A program made the translations under genes and the position numbers. Below, one piece after another: positions 36,601 through 50,100 of a stretch of DNA of 64,000 bases (position 1 is the first letter of the stretch; each line of letters starts with the position of its first letter). The stretch lies in assembly GCF_003369915.1 (NCBI RefSeq), contig NC_046674.1, positions 6,138,001-6,202,000 on the forward strand, given 5' to 3'. Below the pieces are notes generated by a model, which searched no databases, was not told the DNA's origin, and saw nothing but the letters and a program-made list of their open reading frames with translations. The stretch comes from Drosophila miranda. Taxonomy: Eukaryota > Arthropoda > Insecta > Diptera > Drosophilidae.

Positions 36601-39600
36601 GTCCCAATGTCCCAATGTCTATGGGGGAGACCCAAAAACTGCCAATGTGGCCGACCACTGCGGCAGAGTAGAGTCCCCGTCGCCGTCTCCACCCCCCCAA
36701 AAGACAGGGGCAGCTGCTGCTGTTGGCCAAAAAATGAAAATGGCAGACGGTAAGCGATGGATGGATGGACGGACGGACGGACGGAAATAGCCATCACGAA
36801 AGGAGAACTGTGTACCGAGTGGCTGGGTAGTTTGACCTCTCCTTTTACACCCCCTCACCGCCCTCACCACCCCCTCCCTGTGGCCATCTCTGGAGAGCCG
36901 GTGAAAGTTGCCCTTGAATGGTGTTTCCTGGATTATGGTACTTCTGTTTTTGCTATGGCCAGGCTCTTGCCTCCTGCCGCTCTCTGTCTAGGAATCACAC
37001 TCGTACCTCTTCCCTTGCCCTCCTGCAATTGAGTTTTCGGGGGTTCGGTATTTGAAACCAAATTGAAGTCAATAAACAGAAGTCCAGAAAGGAAACACTA
37101 AAGGCAATCGCACTCGTACAATACTCGTACAAGTATGCACGAAAAATCATAACAAGGAAGCTGTGAAGCAGGAAAGCCAGTAGGCATTTCATGAGCCGAA
37201 TATTTGTATATTGGGCAGACCATTTTTGAACTAGTTCTGTTGCTCCAAACGATGTCATTTGGAGGCATCGAAACGGAATGTGCGACAGGACTTCAGGAAC
37301 AGTTTTCAATGTGGTTCCGTGCCGATGAGCAAGCGTTTCGATTGTTCCGGTACCATCTGACTCTTGTTTGAGTTTGAGGGCAGGACAATGCACCAATCAG
37401 CACTTTCGGATGAGCGGAATATGCCAGACAAAGAAATAAAGTGGACAAAATGATGTCTGTTTTTTCTGGCTCTTACATGTGATGATACAAACTTTTCCCA
37501 GTCACAAAAAACGTAAGACAATTAAATCAAACCACAATTTAATATGTTCACATTTTCTTTGGGATATTTGCATATTGTTCATAAAAATATACTAGAATAC
37601 CGATTTAAAAATGGTGGCTGGTGATAGGAAGATGAAAAATACTCTATAACCCATTCTTATGCCTACTAAATATTCAAAACAAAATTTCATTAAAATCTGT
37701 CGAGCCGTTTAGAAGCGATATGGGCTTTTTGTACATATTCCATTTATATGAGGTTTCATTTAATTTATCTAAAATAAGTCGGATATCATAAACTTTTTAG
37801 GCAATTATTTGCAAGTATTTGGTAGTTTTTTTGTTTTTTGGGAGTTTAGGTTTCATTAAATCTGTTATTATCTCTACTCCGTGAAATTACTAGCTTTCTG
37901 TAACTCTAAGAAGTCTTTTTAGCAAATTTGTCTGGACATATTTTGAGTAGAAGCCATAATATCCATGAGAATAATAATAATAAGCACTACTAAGACCTCT
38001 CAGATTTAATACCTAAATAAATAAAATACCCATAAAAACCACTTAATATTCCAAAGTAAACCATGAAACATTTATAACCCAAAAGCCGAAAGTTCCCCCT
38101 TGATTTATCAGCAAAAGACTTACCTTCAAAGATGTGGCACTTAAGATCTGTTTCTTCACTTATTCTTTCATCGAATCCGCAATTATTAAACGACACTTAA
38201 TCGTTTCGAATACGTTTGGGTTTATAGTTAGATATAGATATATTTATGTATATTTTTTGGTTCGTATACGTTTTGATTTGCTAGCACGGCACGGAACGGA
38301 ATGGTTGCATTTTTACGTATATTTTTTGGATGTTTCTACATCGAGTGTTTTCGTGTTTTTTCCTCTGTTTTTTTAATAGTAATTTTTCACATTTGATCTG
38401 AAAATATTTCAAATTAGTTATACTAGATGGAGTGGGAAAGCAATTAAAATAAACCCCAAAGAGAAAGAGAGATGTGCCCATCCACGTGGCAGGCAGCAGA
38501 CACACAAATGTGGGGCTCTTGGCGGGGGGGGCGGGACAGGTGTGGCGACCCAACAACTAAATCAAATCCCAGCCAAATGCCAGGAATCCCTAGCCCTCCC
38601 CTTGCCCTTCCTTTCCTTCCCTTTCCTTCGCTTGGCTAACTCTCAATGCGGCTCTGGGGCAAATATTTTAAATGCGCGCGATTTTTGGCATGTTTTAGTG
38701 GCAGTTCCACGTTTTTGAATTGTTGCCCCCTGCCACGTGCCCCCAAAAGCTCGTTTCACTGACAATTTAATGCCAACAAAATGCCGAAATATTTTCACCA
38801 AATAAAAGGACCAAGGACCAAGGACCACCAACCAGAAACACAGACAAAACAAAAAGTTAACGTGAAAAAAGTTTTTTGTAGTCGTAAAGCGTGTGTTAAC
38901 CCTTTAAAAATCGCCCCCCCAAAAAAGCATAAAAAAAAGAGAAATGATAAAAAGTTGTTTCAAACAAAATTGAGGGATTTTTTTTGTGTCTAACGGGAAA
39001 GATATGTACGAGAATGGAGACATCAGTGGCGTTTATGTCTGAAAGCACACGACTGGAATTTAAACAGAAATAGAAATAGAAATAATCTCCGGGAGAGCAA
39101 GTCTTGAGATATGCGAGGATCCATGCTTTGTTTAGCCGAAGATTCTTGATATTTTTCAAAAATATCTAGCCCTAAACATTGTAGTAATTGTGGTATTTGC
39201 CTTGAAAACATTTCTTCACTTATCACAAAAGCATTCCCTGATCATTTTGCATAATTTACAAGCACCATCGTGCCCACACATGGGTTAAGCTCTGCCATTG
39301 CCAGTCCAACCTCCCTCCCCCTTAGCCCTGGGCGCTGGGCCCTGTGCCCTGTGCCCTGGACCTGGTCTGATATGGATGCGTGTGTTCGTTGCCGTTTCGC
39401 CCATTCCTAGATATCCAGTCCCAGAGCTCCAGACAAACTCAATTAGAGAAACGCAGACAGAAGCCCCCCCCGGTACCCGGAACCCGGAACACGGAACGAA
39501 CGGGCGAAAGTTGAGTGTTACTTTTGACTGCTCTACGACATGCGAATCCGAATGCGAATCCGAGTGCGACTCGAGTCCAAGGAAACTCTCGTGCGACTGC

Positions 39601-40750
39601 AGACTCCTTTTTAGTATAAATTTATGAAATTAAAGCTGAGTCGGGGGGGTCGGAAAAGCAGCAGCCGGCAAAAAGCTGCACAAAAAAGTATCTAGATACT
39701 AGAGATACAAAAGCAAGAACAACTACGTCTGGCTTGTAAAACTCGTCTCGTAAAATATACAAAAACAAAACAGAGAACAGCAGAGAGAGAAAAAAAGTAA
39801 ACGAAAACGCAACAAAAACAAGAAAAGACCAGCTTTCGAGAGTCGAAAATTGAGATACCCTTGCGAAAATACATACATTTCTAGGAAATACATATTTAGA
39901 AAGGCCATAATTTTTAATAAGTGATGGAAATTCTGCGACCTCCGATTTCAAAGTTTTGTTGGATTATATTGGAACATTCTTGTTCCAAAAGAAAACCATT
40001 GTTTGATACTTTTGCAGAGCTGACTATTTTTAGGCATTTTCAACAGTTCTCTTGGAATATCCTGAAAGATTTTCCCAGAAAGATGATACAACCCGTAATA
40101 CAGTAATCAGATTTTGATTTAATTTTGCTTATTTTTCGCTGCAATTTGTTTCCTTTTATTGAAAGCCAAAGAGTTTTTCGGCCAATTTCAAATGAATATA
40201 CGGCTTCAAAAAATACATCGAAATGGAGATTCCTGTGCACCTGCTTCTGCTTTATTTTCTGCCTTACAAACATCTCCCAGTAACCATCATGGCCTATGTG
40301 TAAGCAAGGGTATCAAAAACTTGGCGTCGTCTGAGTTTTTAGCTCTTTTGCCTCTTGCTCTCTTTTGTGTCCCCCGCCGTTGCTTTGCGTTAGCTGCTGC
40401 TGTTGTTATTTTTCGCATTTTCAGACCCCCCCAACCCCCTCCCGACTGGAAAATGTGAATGATTTTTCCTTTGCTTCACTTTCATCAACAGCTGCGCTCG
40501 CACACAAATACACACACATACCCCACACACACACACATGCACACACACATGCACTTAAAAAGAAAAGAGAAGCTTTACCGTTTTGCTTATCGATTTGGCT
40601 TTTGTTTGGTTTTTATGTTCTTTGCCGGCGGCCGGTCGTTTCGCAAATGCCGCCGAAAATGCAATCAAATGCAGTTTTTATATCAAAAGAAACTCCTACG
40701 CACACGCACACGCACACGCACACACACAAAAAAACATACACACTGTGGCC
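36600..40750. other. non-coding stretch, no gene recognised
   Basis: No supported exon. A section at 37,600-37,760 has TTTCATTAAAATCTGTCGAG then CCGTTT. This resembles the conserved phrase found in many insect helitron and retroelement remnants, so I suspect an old transposon fragment. There are CA arrays at 40,499-40,555 and CACACG units at 40,696-40,728. Confidence 0.5.
37600..37760. mobile_element. possible old helentron-type fragment
   Basis: The phrase AAATTTCATTAAAATCTGTC, followed by GAGCCGTTTAGAAG, matches the general pattern (AAATTTCATCAAAATCGGTC + GAGCCGTTT) seen in DINE-1-type and other insect repeats. No termini are visible. This is recognition by phrase only. Confidence 0.3.
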
Positions 40751-40759
40751 ACACTATCA

Positions 40760-41260
40760 TACGCGACGACGCCGACGTCGACTGCGCTGCTAGCGTAGTA
40801 GTCCGTTAATTAAACGCGCGATTCTCTTGTTTTTTTTTTGTTTTTCTGACGTTTCTCGTTTTTCTTCTGCTTTTGTTATTGTTATTAACGCGTCGCACGC
40901 TTTGTTATCAGCATTCGTTGTCGCATTCATTCGCGTTTCGCATTCCGCGCGCTGCCACTGCCGCTGACGCTCTGCTTCCTCTGGCGTCTGCTCTTGATTT
41001 TTATGATGGGAAATTTTCTCCAAGTCGCTTTTCTGTGTGTTTCAGCCGCGCTATGTAGTTTTTCCGGTGATTTCCACTTCGAATCTGACATTTCTGGCGA
41101 CTTTTCCAAGCGGCCGCCACCAGCGACGCGTTTTGTTTTGCAAAATCAAAGAGAGAGAGCGCGAGCCAATGAGAGAGAGAGAACAGCTGTGCGCCGGTCA
41201 GCAAGCTCGCGAAACGTTTTGGCAAATGGAACATTAACCAAACGACGTAAGGCGAACCAC
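40760..41260 (-). promoter_or_regulatory. candidate minus-strand promoter and 5' UTR exon
   Basis: This block stands out by CpG content. On the minus strand, GAGA-factor-type CTCTCTCTC tracts and an ACAGCTGTTC E-box (41,160-41,220) lie upstream. They are followed by A-rich sequence typical of Drosophila 5' UTRs (41,000 down to 40,800). A possible splice donor GTATGA lies near 40,770 on the minus strand. A CTGTGGCCACACTA word (about 40,745-40,758) is one base from Motif 1 on the plus strand. If real, the transcribed gene would extend left through the exon-less DNA. No start codon or coding exon is recognised, so the gene is unknown. Confidence 0.4.
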
Positions 41261-42142
41261 TAGAAACGTAACGTAAGGGGGAAAAGAACGTTAGATTTGA
41301 ATTTTTTTACGGAATTGAAACTTTTGGGTTTTAAATAGAATTTAATTAAATATTAAATTACAAAAATAGAAAAGTAGAGGCCATTCCTTGGTGATCATTT
41401 CAAAGATATTCCATATTTCTAGGCCCGAAACCGAATGAATCCCACTTTGGAAGATGGAACACTCAATGCGCAGGTCGTTCGCTCTCTCTTTCAGCTGTAC
41501 TCTCTTTTCCATTTCTCGCAAGTACACAAAAACAAAAGTCATGAAAAGGGGGTTTGTTTTTCAAAAAGGGGGTTGCGTCCACCCCATCGGGGTGGCCCTA
41601 CCAGTGTATATTGCTAATGGCAGAGACCAGACCATGAACCAAGAACCAACTGCCGGCCGGCCGGCCTAAAACAGTACAGAATGTGGTCGAGAGTCGTCGC
41701 AGCCAAGTGGCTACCTGAAGGGTCGAATTATGCCCCGTTCTCGGTCGTTGCTGTGTTGCTGTTGACAAATGTTGAGCTGCATTTGGGGCTTTGGGGCAGG
41801 GAGGAGGGAGGAGGGGTTGCATGGCCAGGACATGCATTGGACATGAGGTTTAGGGTAATGGACTGGGAAGATAAAGGAACTGAAGGAGCTGAAGGAAGGG
41901 GGGAAATGTGTGGTTGCGAAAAGGAAAAGGAAACACTTCAGACATGGGTTGATGAGGCGATGATGGATGGGCGGATTGATTGGTAAGCGGTAGATTCATT
42001 GATAGGTACATTTCGGAATATACTCGTACAAGGCATAGATTGTTATCTGTAATTAAAAAGATCTTTCAATTCACGGCCCCAGTAGATTTTTGGAGAGTTA
42101 TCAGGTCTCTGCCTGAAGAGAGTTGCCCTTAGGTGAGTTTTT

Positions 42143-42660
42143 TATACCCAATACTCAAAGAGGTTAGGGGTATATTCGATTTGTGGGAGAACTGGATACC
42201 CTTTAAACCCTTTAAGGTATAAATATGTATTTTTGATCAGCAACAATAGCCGGTCGATATAGCTATTTATTTCTGTCTGTTTCGATGAGCCCCTACATCT
42301 CAGAGACTCTCCAGACTCCTGTGAAATGTCACTGTTACAAGTGTATTTCCAAATTTTGCCCCGCTCTGTGGCATCCAGAATTCTGAATCATTGAAAATTG
42401 CCATGTCTAGCAAATTGACAGCTTAGATCTGACCAGTATTATAGCCAGGAGCAACAAATGAATTTGCAGTGACTAGGCAACGCCCTGTCATTCTCTCTCT
42501 CTCACACATTCACTCTTCCTCGTGCAGTGTGCGATATCTGGCGGAGGAGAGCGAGAAAAAAACACACAGTCTGCCTGAGTATCGGGTATAACAGTAGAGC
42601 CGCGGCCCTTGCCGTCGGATCACTCTTTCTATTTCTCTCTCCTTAGGTAAAGCCATCTTT
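42143..42660 (+). mobile_element. DINE-1/helentron-like non-autonomous element
   Basis: The left end TATACCCAATACTCA (42,143-42,157) is inverted at TGAGTATCGGGTATA (42,576-42,590) with one mismatch. Inside are GGGGTATATTCGATTTGTGG and TTTTTGATCAGCAACAATAG followed by CCGGTCGAT. Both match the general sequence of DINE-1/INE-1-like Drosophila elements as I know them (TATATTCTTGATCAGCATCA...). The 3' tail after the second repeat (AACAGTAGAGCCGCGGCCCT) also fits. There is no ORF, as expected of a non-autonomous copy. The right end past 42,590 is approximate. Confidence 0.75.
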
Positions 42661-45600
42661 TGGAAACAAATTAAACATCAAATAAAAAGCCATACATTTC
42701 TCTTTACAATCCCCAAACCCGAATGGAGTTTAACGCTGCAGCGATGGAGGTTTTCGAATTTTTAGAAAAATATTTCGGGGCTCCTATAATTTCCAACAGT
42801 TTGTTTTGTCGCACTGTGTAATGGTACCCCTAGATCTCAGAAACCAAATTCAAGGCGGCTCTGGTTTTTTGTAGCCTTCTCCCTAATCCCGACCAATTAC
42901 TCATTGACTCATCCCGCCAAACAAATGATTCATCATATGAGTACGTAGCCCTATCACACAGTTATATACTCGGTAAGGCCGCCCCCCCCACCCACACACC
43001 ATCCATCAATCGGCACTGGCATAATATTTTCCCCAACAATTAATTTCATTGATACACAAATTTTGTGGTTCACTTTTGGGGGTGGCACCACCTGCAGCGC
43101 TGGGAAATGTGTTTTCATTGCAATTAGAAATTCTAGTTATTGCTATTTCGGAAAGGTCCCCCCCGCCCCACCGCCCCACCAACGCACCGCATGAGCTTAA
43201 GGAATGTTTTGTGTTGCGTTGTGTTGTGTTGTTCAAAACCATATTTTATGGCCCCGAAACGAGCGATTGTTTACCTGCGAAAACAATTTGTTAAAAAGCC
43301 AAAGGAGGGGGCGCCCACTGTACAGTGTACTGTGTACAGTGTACACTCGCGCTGTCCGATTCCCAACGGGGGCAGACACTCAATTTGCCATTTTTATGAG
43401 GCGCTTGAACAGCCCGCAAGATATTTCATTTGCTGGATAAACAAGAGAGACATCATTGCGTGAAGAGGTATGGGGTATGGGGGAGAGGTACATACGAATC
43501 AGTGGAAGTGTCGGGGAATTGAGTTAAGAATCATCATCATCCAGGGGCTGCTGCTTCTGCTGCTTCTGCTGCTAGTGGGAAGTGCACTCTCCATCATGTC
43601 TCCCCGTCAGACCCTCAGCGATGATGTTTGCCCTCTGATGGGACGAACACTCATTTGTTTGTAGTTTTTTCCCATTTGTTAATCGTAATGATTTGTGCAA
43701 ATGTCGTTAAATGCCATTTGACATTTGTCAGATGTGAAGTGACCTCAATGAGAGAGAATCAACCCCACCCCACCCACAACCACATCCCATTCTTAATATG
43801 GAAGGGAAATTCCGTTGTGGAAAGGAAACGCCTGATTGAAACTGATGATGAGGCCACCAACACTCATTCATACTCACTTCCTTTCACTCATCCTTCCGCT
43901 CAATCTCTTGCCAGCTGCCAAGTAAGCCATCAGTTGATTCGTTTTTTTTTGTGTGTGTGTGATGTGTTATTTAATTAAAATTATAAAATTATAAACAATA
44001 ACTGTGGGTGTCTGCCTGTTAACTGTCTTCTGAATGGTGGAGTGTTTGCTTTGGGGCTTTCAATTTCGCTCTTACTGCCCTTAACTCTTCTGTGTGTGTG
44101 TGCGTGTGTGTGTGTGTGTCATTGAAAGCAACTTTTTTTTCAATGAAAATTAATTTGAAAATGGTTGTCCAATGGGGTTTGTGGAGCATTTGTACAAAAA
44201 TTTTAATGGAAATACTGACGATTGATTGATTGAAAATCAGATAGTATTTTCGTAAAACTTTAAAATTCAATATCTGTACACAAGAAACGTTATTTAATTA
44301 AACAGAAGTTCTCATATTTTAATAAACTATAATAAATGGTTATAAATTGTGGTTATTATATTAAATATATGTACTGATAAGTGTAGAAGACATATGTACA
44401 TATGTACATATGTATAGACACCATAATTTACTGGCCCCCCCATCAGAATGTGGCACCTAACCACAGGACTATTTTATGGATTCCTCCTGTATCTCCTGTA
44501 TCCATCGTACAGTGCATGCCAAAAGTCGTTTAACCAATTTTCAGCACTTGGTTTACCATCAACTTTTTTCTCACTCTTTTTTTATTTGTTTGTTATTTTC
44601 CAGCATTTTCCACTGATTAATTAATAACAATAAAAATGGATGGAGCTGGAAAAAAAAAAACGTTAATGATTAAATACAAGGGACACAACAACAACAAAAA
44701 CTGCAACAATTACAACAATTTTGTGCGGCAACAAAAAGATGTGCTTTGTTGTTGCTTTTGATTTATAGTGGGAAATGCAGAAAAGCGTAGCATACTTTTG
44801 GGCGGCGCGCGGATATGGGCTGTGGATGTGGAATGGCTATGCTGTTGCAGCTGCAGGAAAGCGATAAATCAGCAAATGGCAAAAGTGGGCGACAATGGCA
44901 GTCACCATGGTGCTGCTGCAAATTTTTTTTCCCGATGATTTTATTGGATGTTGCAAAAAATGCAATGAAGCGACCAGCAGCACAGCAGCAGAAGCAGAAC
45001 ACGGCAACGGCGACAAAACGACGAAGCGAAGCGGCAAACAAAGCTGACAGCAGGCGCACCGAACAAAAATTTGCATCTCACACAAACATGGACATCAGGA
45101 GCGGCAGCAGCAGGAAACATACGGCGTACACAGATACAGACATACACACACACCAACAGACACACAAACACCCACTGTAAGAGGGACACACACACAAAAT
45201 GTTAATGCAAATAAATTGCCTGCTGACTTTATTTAAATTTCCCATAAGACACACATGAACGAAGAGGAGGCGTTAGAGAAACAGATGGAAAGAGCAGAAA
45301 GAGGCAGGCAAAGAGAGGGGAGAGAGTGCTGAATGAGAGAGTGCTGAAAGGAGCCTCCTTCTAAGCAGAAGAACCCAAGACCCAGCGTGTTGGAGTACCT
45401 TTCTCCTGCCCATCCCTCATTCGCATCCACCACAGGCCATGTGTTGCCTGTGGCAGCTTTTTGTAATTTTAATTTTGATTTTAATTTGTGTTGAAATATT
45501 TACATAATCACTGACTGACAACACACACTCCTGCCAGGACTCCAGAAGGACTAGAACTTTGGGGCCGCAGAACATCTGCTCTGGGCGCAGGCAGCAGGAG

Positions 45601-45830
45601 CGGCAAGGAGCAGCAGCAGATTTTTGTATCAAACTTTAATGAAAATTTATAAGGTCTGCATAAATGATTAAATAAGCATGCGGTGGGCTGCATGTGCGCT
45701 GCGCCGCTCCGCTCCTGTCTGTTACTTTGCCCAACTTCTCCCTTAATTGGCAGAGTTTTGGTGGTTTTTAAGAAGCAATAAAAGATTTCATTGCTGAAAG
45801 ACTAGGTGGGCAATATAGCAGATTTAACTA
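42660..45830. other. non-coding stretch, no gene recognised
   Basis: No gene is supported. The stretch contains a GTGTACTGTGTACAGTGTAC inverted/tandem set (43,318-43,345), TGCTTC repeats (43,550-43,572), a TG array (44,090-44,120) and an ACATATGT array (44,389-44,414). The 121-residue frame at 44,815-45,180 is low-complexity and unlike known proteins. Confidence 0.5.
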
Positions 45831-46339
45831 CCAACACGACCATGCTGTGGAGTTAATATATGTACATATAAAATTAAGAAGCATGCAGAGATAACCGTAT
45901 AAACAGTACCTTTTTATTCTTCCATCGCCTTTTCCCAGCAAACGATTCAAATTAGAGCACACATATTGGGTATACAAATATAAGGTAAGGCATTGGAGTC
46001 GGAACACTCTCACGATGCTCGCACATTTTGGTAAAATTTGTGATCACAAAGCAAACGAGAGAGAAAGAGAGAGATCCAGCTTCACCTTGACACACTTGCA
46101 TGGAGAGCGCTCGCTCATTCCTTGTGGCACACGAAAATAAAGTGAGACACAGGCGCCCCGCACATTTTCGCGTACCAAAAATTGTTAAATCGTTAAAATA
46201 ATATGCTTATTATACACTTATGCATTTTACTGCAGTTGCACATATTTCCGGACCTTTTTTTTTGCCTGCCGGACCGCCCCCGCAAATGATCACGCACTTT
46301 TTCTTACGCTTGAACAATTTTTGGATATTTGTATTCTTA

Positions 46340-47110
46340 TACATATACCAGCACCATACACCACACACTTTTCGCGATACTTTTCCGGTATAATTTTCAC
46401 CATTTTCCCGTTTTTCACAACCCGAAACGCGAAGGGAACGCATGCTTGGGCTGGTTGGAAAAAATTAGGCAGCTGAGAGAGTGGTACAGATGGATTAGTG
46501 CTCGGCCATTCGATGCTCTCCTCTCCTTTTGCTCCTCTTCCTTCTTCTCCCTTTCACGCTGCAAAAGATGAGTGAACGTGACCACGCGACCAAACCAAAC
46601 GAAAAATTGCCGCTGCGTTTAGAAAATATTAATGCATGGATTAATGTACATATATATTTTCTATATGTGTATATATGTAAATATATGTATTCTCCCGCGG
46701 ACCTAGTACATACATATGTATGTACTCATATTTTCCATGTTGAAGTCAAACTTATGTGCCTTTTTACATTTTGCAAACAATTAATAGACATACTGTACAT
46801 ACATATATGTATATGTATTTCTCTCTCACCATCGTTTGCTGCCCTTTCCACTGCTCGCTCGCCTACTGCAAAAGTAGATCAAAATTTGTGGGTGTGTGTG
46901 TGTGGAGTGAAGGGGTGCGAGTGAGAGGTTTAAAGTGCTGTGTGATCTTTCCTTCTCTTACTGACTGCTCGCTTGTCGGAAATCGGCATTCGTTTTTACC
47001 CTTTTCTTCTCCCTCTCATAATCAAACGCAGTTCGGATGTTTTTGCGCCTCTCCCACTGTAAAGACAAGATCGGACTTGTCTGCCACTGCAAAGAGACGA
47101 GGAAACACAT
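46340..47110. repeat. interspersed repeat, first of a related pair
   Basis: ATAATTTTCACCATTTTCCC, then GTTTTTCACAA (from about 46,390), matches ACAATTTTCACCATTTCCCC, then GCTTTTCACAA, at 52,262. Further on, 46,925-46,990 (GGTTTAAAGTG, TTCTCTTACTGACTGCTCGC, TTGTCGGA) matches 52,555-52,610. The two therefore share the order of at least two blocks. No coding capacity is seen. Confidence 0.55.
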
Positions 47111-50100
47111 TGACAATTTGGAGTCGTTTCTGCTGCTTTTCTTCCCTCTCCAACTGCCAAGAGGTCTAATTACTGGGTATCTTTTTAGCCCCAACTATAG
47201 GTCTCTTATTGGCTAAGAATGCACTTGTGTTGGCCGCCGGCTGCCCTTCAAATTGAACTCTCGCCTGGTTAGGTCGAAATATCCTAATTAGTCGCCAAAA
47301 TATACAGAATCCACGCGAAAGTTGAAGGCCCTCCAACAGTTGGCGTCTGTTTTAATTGCACTTTCAAAGGATATCTAAAAGAGTGTATGCGTAGATACAT
47401 ACATATATTTCTAATTAGAAGTGAAACTGAGGCCTGGTCTTAGCCCGCTTCTGTTTTTTTTTTTCGCAATTATCTGAGCCAAAGGCAAACTTGAAGTGGA
47501 GGAATGTGGAGAGGAGCTTGACTATCTCCGCTAGTCCGGGAGATGCAATCGCTTTCACTTTGGCAAAAGATCAAAGGCAAACGACAAACATATGCCAAAC
47601 AATGGCGCGGCCTCATGGATACTTCCCTTCCCCGGACTCCCATCCAAAAACAACGCTTAAAATGCAACTCGAAGCGAGTCGCGGCATAACAACAATAACG
47701 AATGGCAGCGGGGAGGGACAGGCACAGGCACAGGGCTCCCAAAGCGACTCAAACTCCATTGCAACTTCAGGTGAAAGCTAAACGCAAAAAAAAATGTGGC
47801 AAGGAAAGGGAGTGAGAGATATGCGAGAGGGGTAGCAAATAAGTGAATGAAAAAATATTTATGAATGGAATGTAACTACCGCTGGCAGATAAAAGCCCAG
47901 GCCCAGGCCCAGGCCCAGGACGAGGCACAGGCCCAGGACGAAGGCTACAGGCCATAAATACAGGTAGTCGCATACTGAATAGCTTCGTAAACGATGCCAA
48001 GTGAGGTTGCAAGTGGATCTGGGAGCTCGGGTTGGGTGGGTTGGTGTGGCAGTGGGTGTGTGGGGGGGCCTGAGATCCACTCCTAAGTGAATTGCCATAC
48101 ACAAACCACACACCACACCGCACCACACACGGCACACACACGACTGCCTGACAAAGGGGGCTCCTGCCGCTCTATTGCAATTGTGCATTGTGTATAGTTT
48201 TGCCAAGTCCTGGTCCTGGTCCTGGTCGTGGTCGTGGTCCTGGATATACTCGTAGCCTAGCGGCAGCGCCAAAGCCTTATGATTTATGACATGGAAGTTT
48301 TGAAGTTTGATTTTTTTTTTTTGAAACTAAAGTTTTCTCGTCGATGACTGAACGGGTACAGTTGCCACGAAAAAAAACTACGATAACGAAAGGAAAATAC
48401 ATATGTGATAATTGTTGGAAAAATATTATTATTTCTACAAAAAGAAAGGCAGAATTTTATTCCCTTTTCTACATATGTAAGTACCTGATTTTGTTCCAAT
48501 TCTGGGCAATTAAGGATCTCCACAAGCTGTCGTCATCGGAATAGCCCTGTCTATCTAGGGGATAAGAAATAATGGGGGGTTCTACTACTAAAAATCTTCG
48601 AAAATGTAGATCCATCCTCACAAAAGGTTGTTTTTTGTGGAAATATGAGAAATGCATGCCACAAACACACACGCCACCAAGTGAAGATGCAACTGCAACA
48701 GAAGAGGCTCGGCTTGGGTTGGCCAGAGGGTTGTTGGAATGTGCCACGGACCAAACGAGCGCCACAATCTGCGGCAGAAATGCACTTTTCAAAAGACACA
48801 AACAGAGAGCTGGAGAAAGGAGTTGTTGTCATGGGAGTCATGCAGGACCTGGAGCAGGAGCCCGAGCTGGAGCCAAAGGCTTGCCAGAGAGATGCAATCT
48901 CAAGTGGTTATCTCTCTCTGTAGCCCTTTTGGACCTGTGGGGACGACATGGGGACCCAAAGTCAACATCAAAGTTCACGCCGACAAAGCGTTGAGAGTAA
49001 ATGTTTAATGAGCGAAGCGAAGCGGACGTGCGAGGGGGGGCAGAGAGAGAGAGAGAGGAATGTAGTTTGTTAAGCGAAAAGCAGTAAAGGAGTAAAGCAG
49101 CCGAGGCAGGATCAGGACACACAGCGACTCCTTCAAGTCCGGGCGCAAGCCAATTAAAACAAAAGCCAAAAAACAAATGCACTTCAAGGGGGGGCAGGAG
49201 GCGTGGTATGCCTTGCAGCCGGCGGAGTGTAGGTGGAGACCCGTTTGACAGTGTCAAAGGCGCGCACCCGGGAGCCCCCCACCCAGCCCCCACCCCCGTA
49301 GAGAGCGAGAGAGCCTACCACGTGAAGTGTTTGGCAACATTGTTGGACCTTCCAGGACCCAGAGAGAGCACGCACTCCAAGCAACAGTTCTTCTTTGAAG
49401 TCAAAAGGTCTTTTGCCCATGCTGCAAGCAGCAGCAGTAGAACTGGAGGCTCAGTAAATTAGCTACACTTCAACCCCAACCCCAGCCCCAACCCCAAGAG
49501 CAACCCCAACCAGCCGCAGCGGGGGAGGTGGCAATATTGCATCGAAATCGGTGGTGGGGCAGGCGACATGGAATACGTATGAAAAGCTAATCAGGAAGGT
49601 GTGAAACGGGAAAGAAGAAAAGAGATTGGAGTTTATTATATTAAATGAAAGGTTGTAGGATGTTTCAGATGGAGATTTGCTTGAGGTCAATGCGATTATG
49701 TGGACTTAAAGACATTTCCTGAGAGAGGAAATTGTTAAGCTTATAAGCAATAAATGTAGATCCCTACTTCCCTACTACTCCTTCGACCAATCTTCATAGA
49801 ACAATTACTACTCCCTCTCTTTTAACTGCAGAAAGTGCTCTCCTTCGAAGAACACTTCTATACAAATCTATACCCATTAGCAGTCTCTTCTTCTGACACC
49901 ACTCGTGCACTATAGTGGCACTATCGTGACCCCCAATTCCGCGGGCATACACCCATATATTTTGCTCACAATTTTCCTGGCTTTTAATTATGCTCAGCTG
50001 ACAGCAGCGGCAGCAACAGCCATGACAATGTAGTGGCTGCTGGCAGGAAGGAGGAGCAGAGCAGCAGGACAAAGCGTAGGATTAGGCTGGATGGCAGGAG

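Noticed and set aside
44815..45180. 121-codon frame with glutamine- and lysine-rich peptide
   Set aside because: It has no recognisable motif, its composition is explained by CAG/ACA repeats and it ends in a CA microsatellite.
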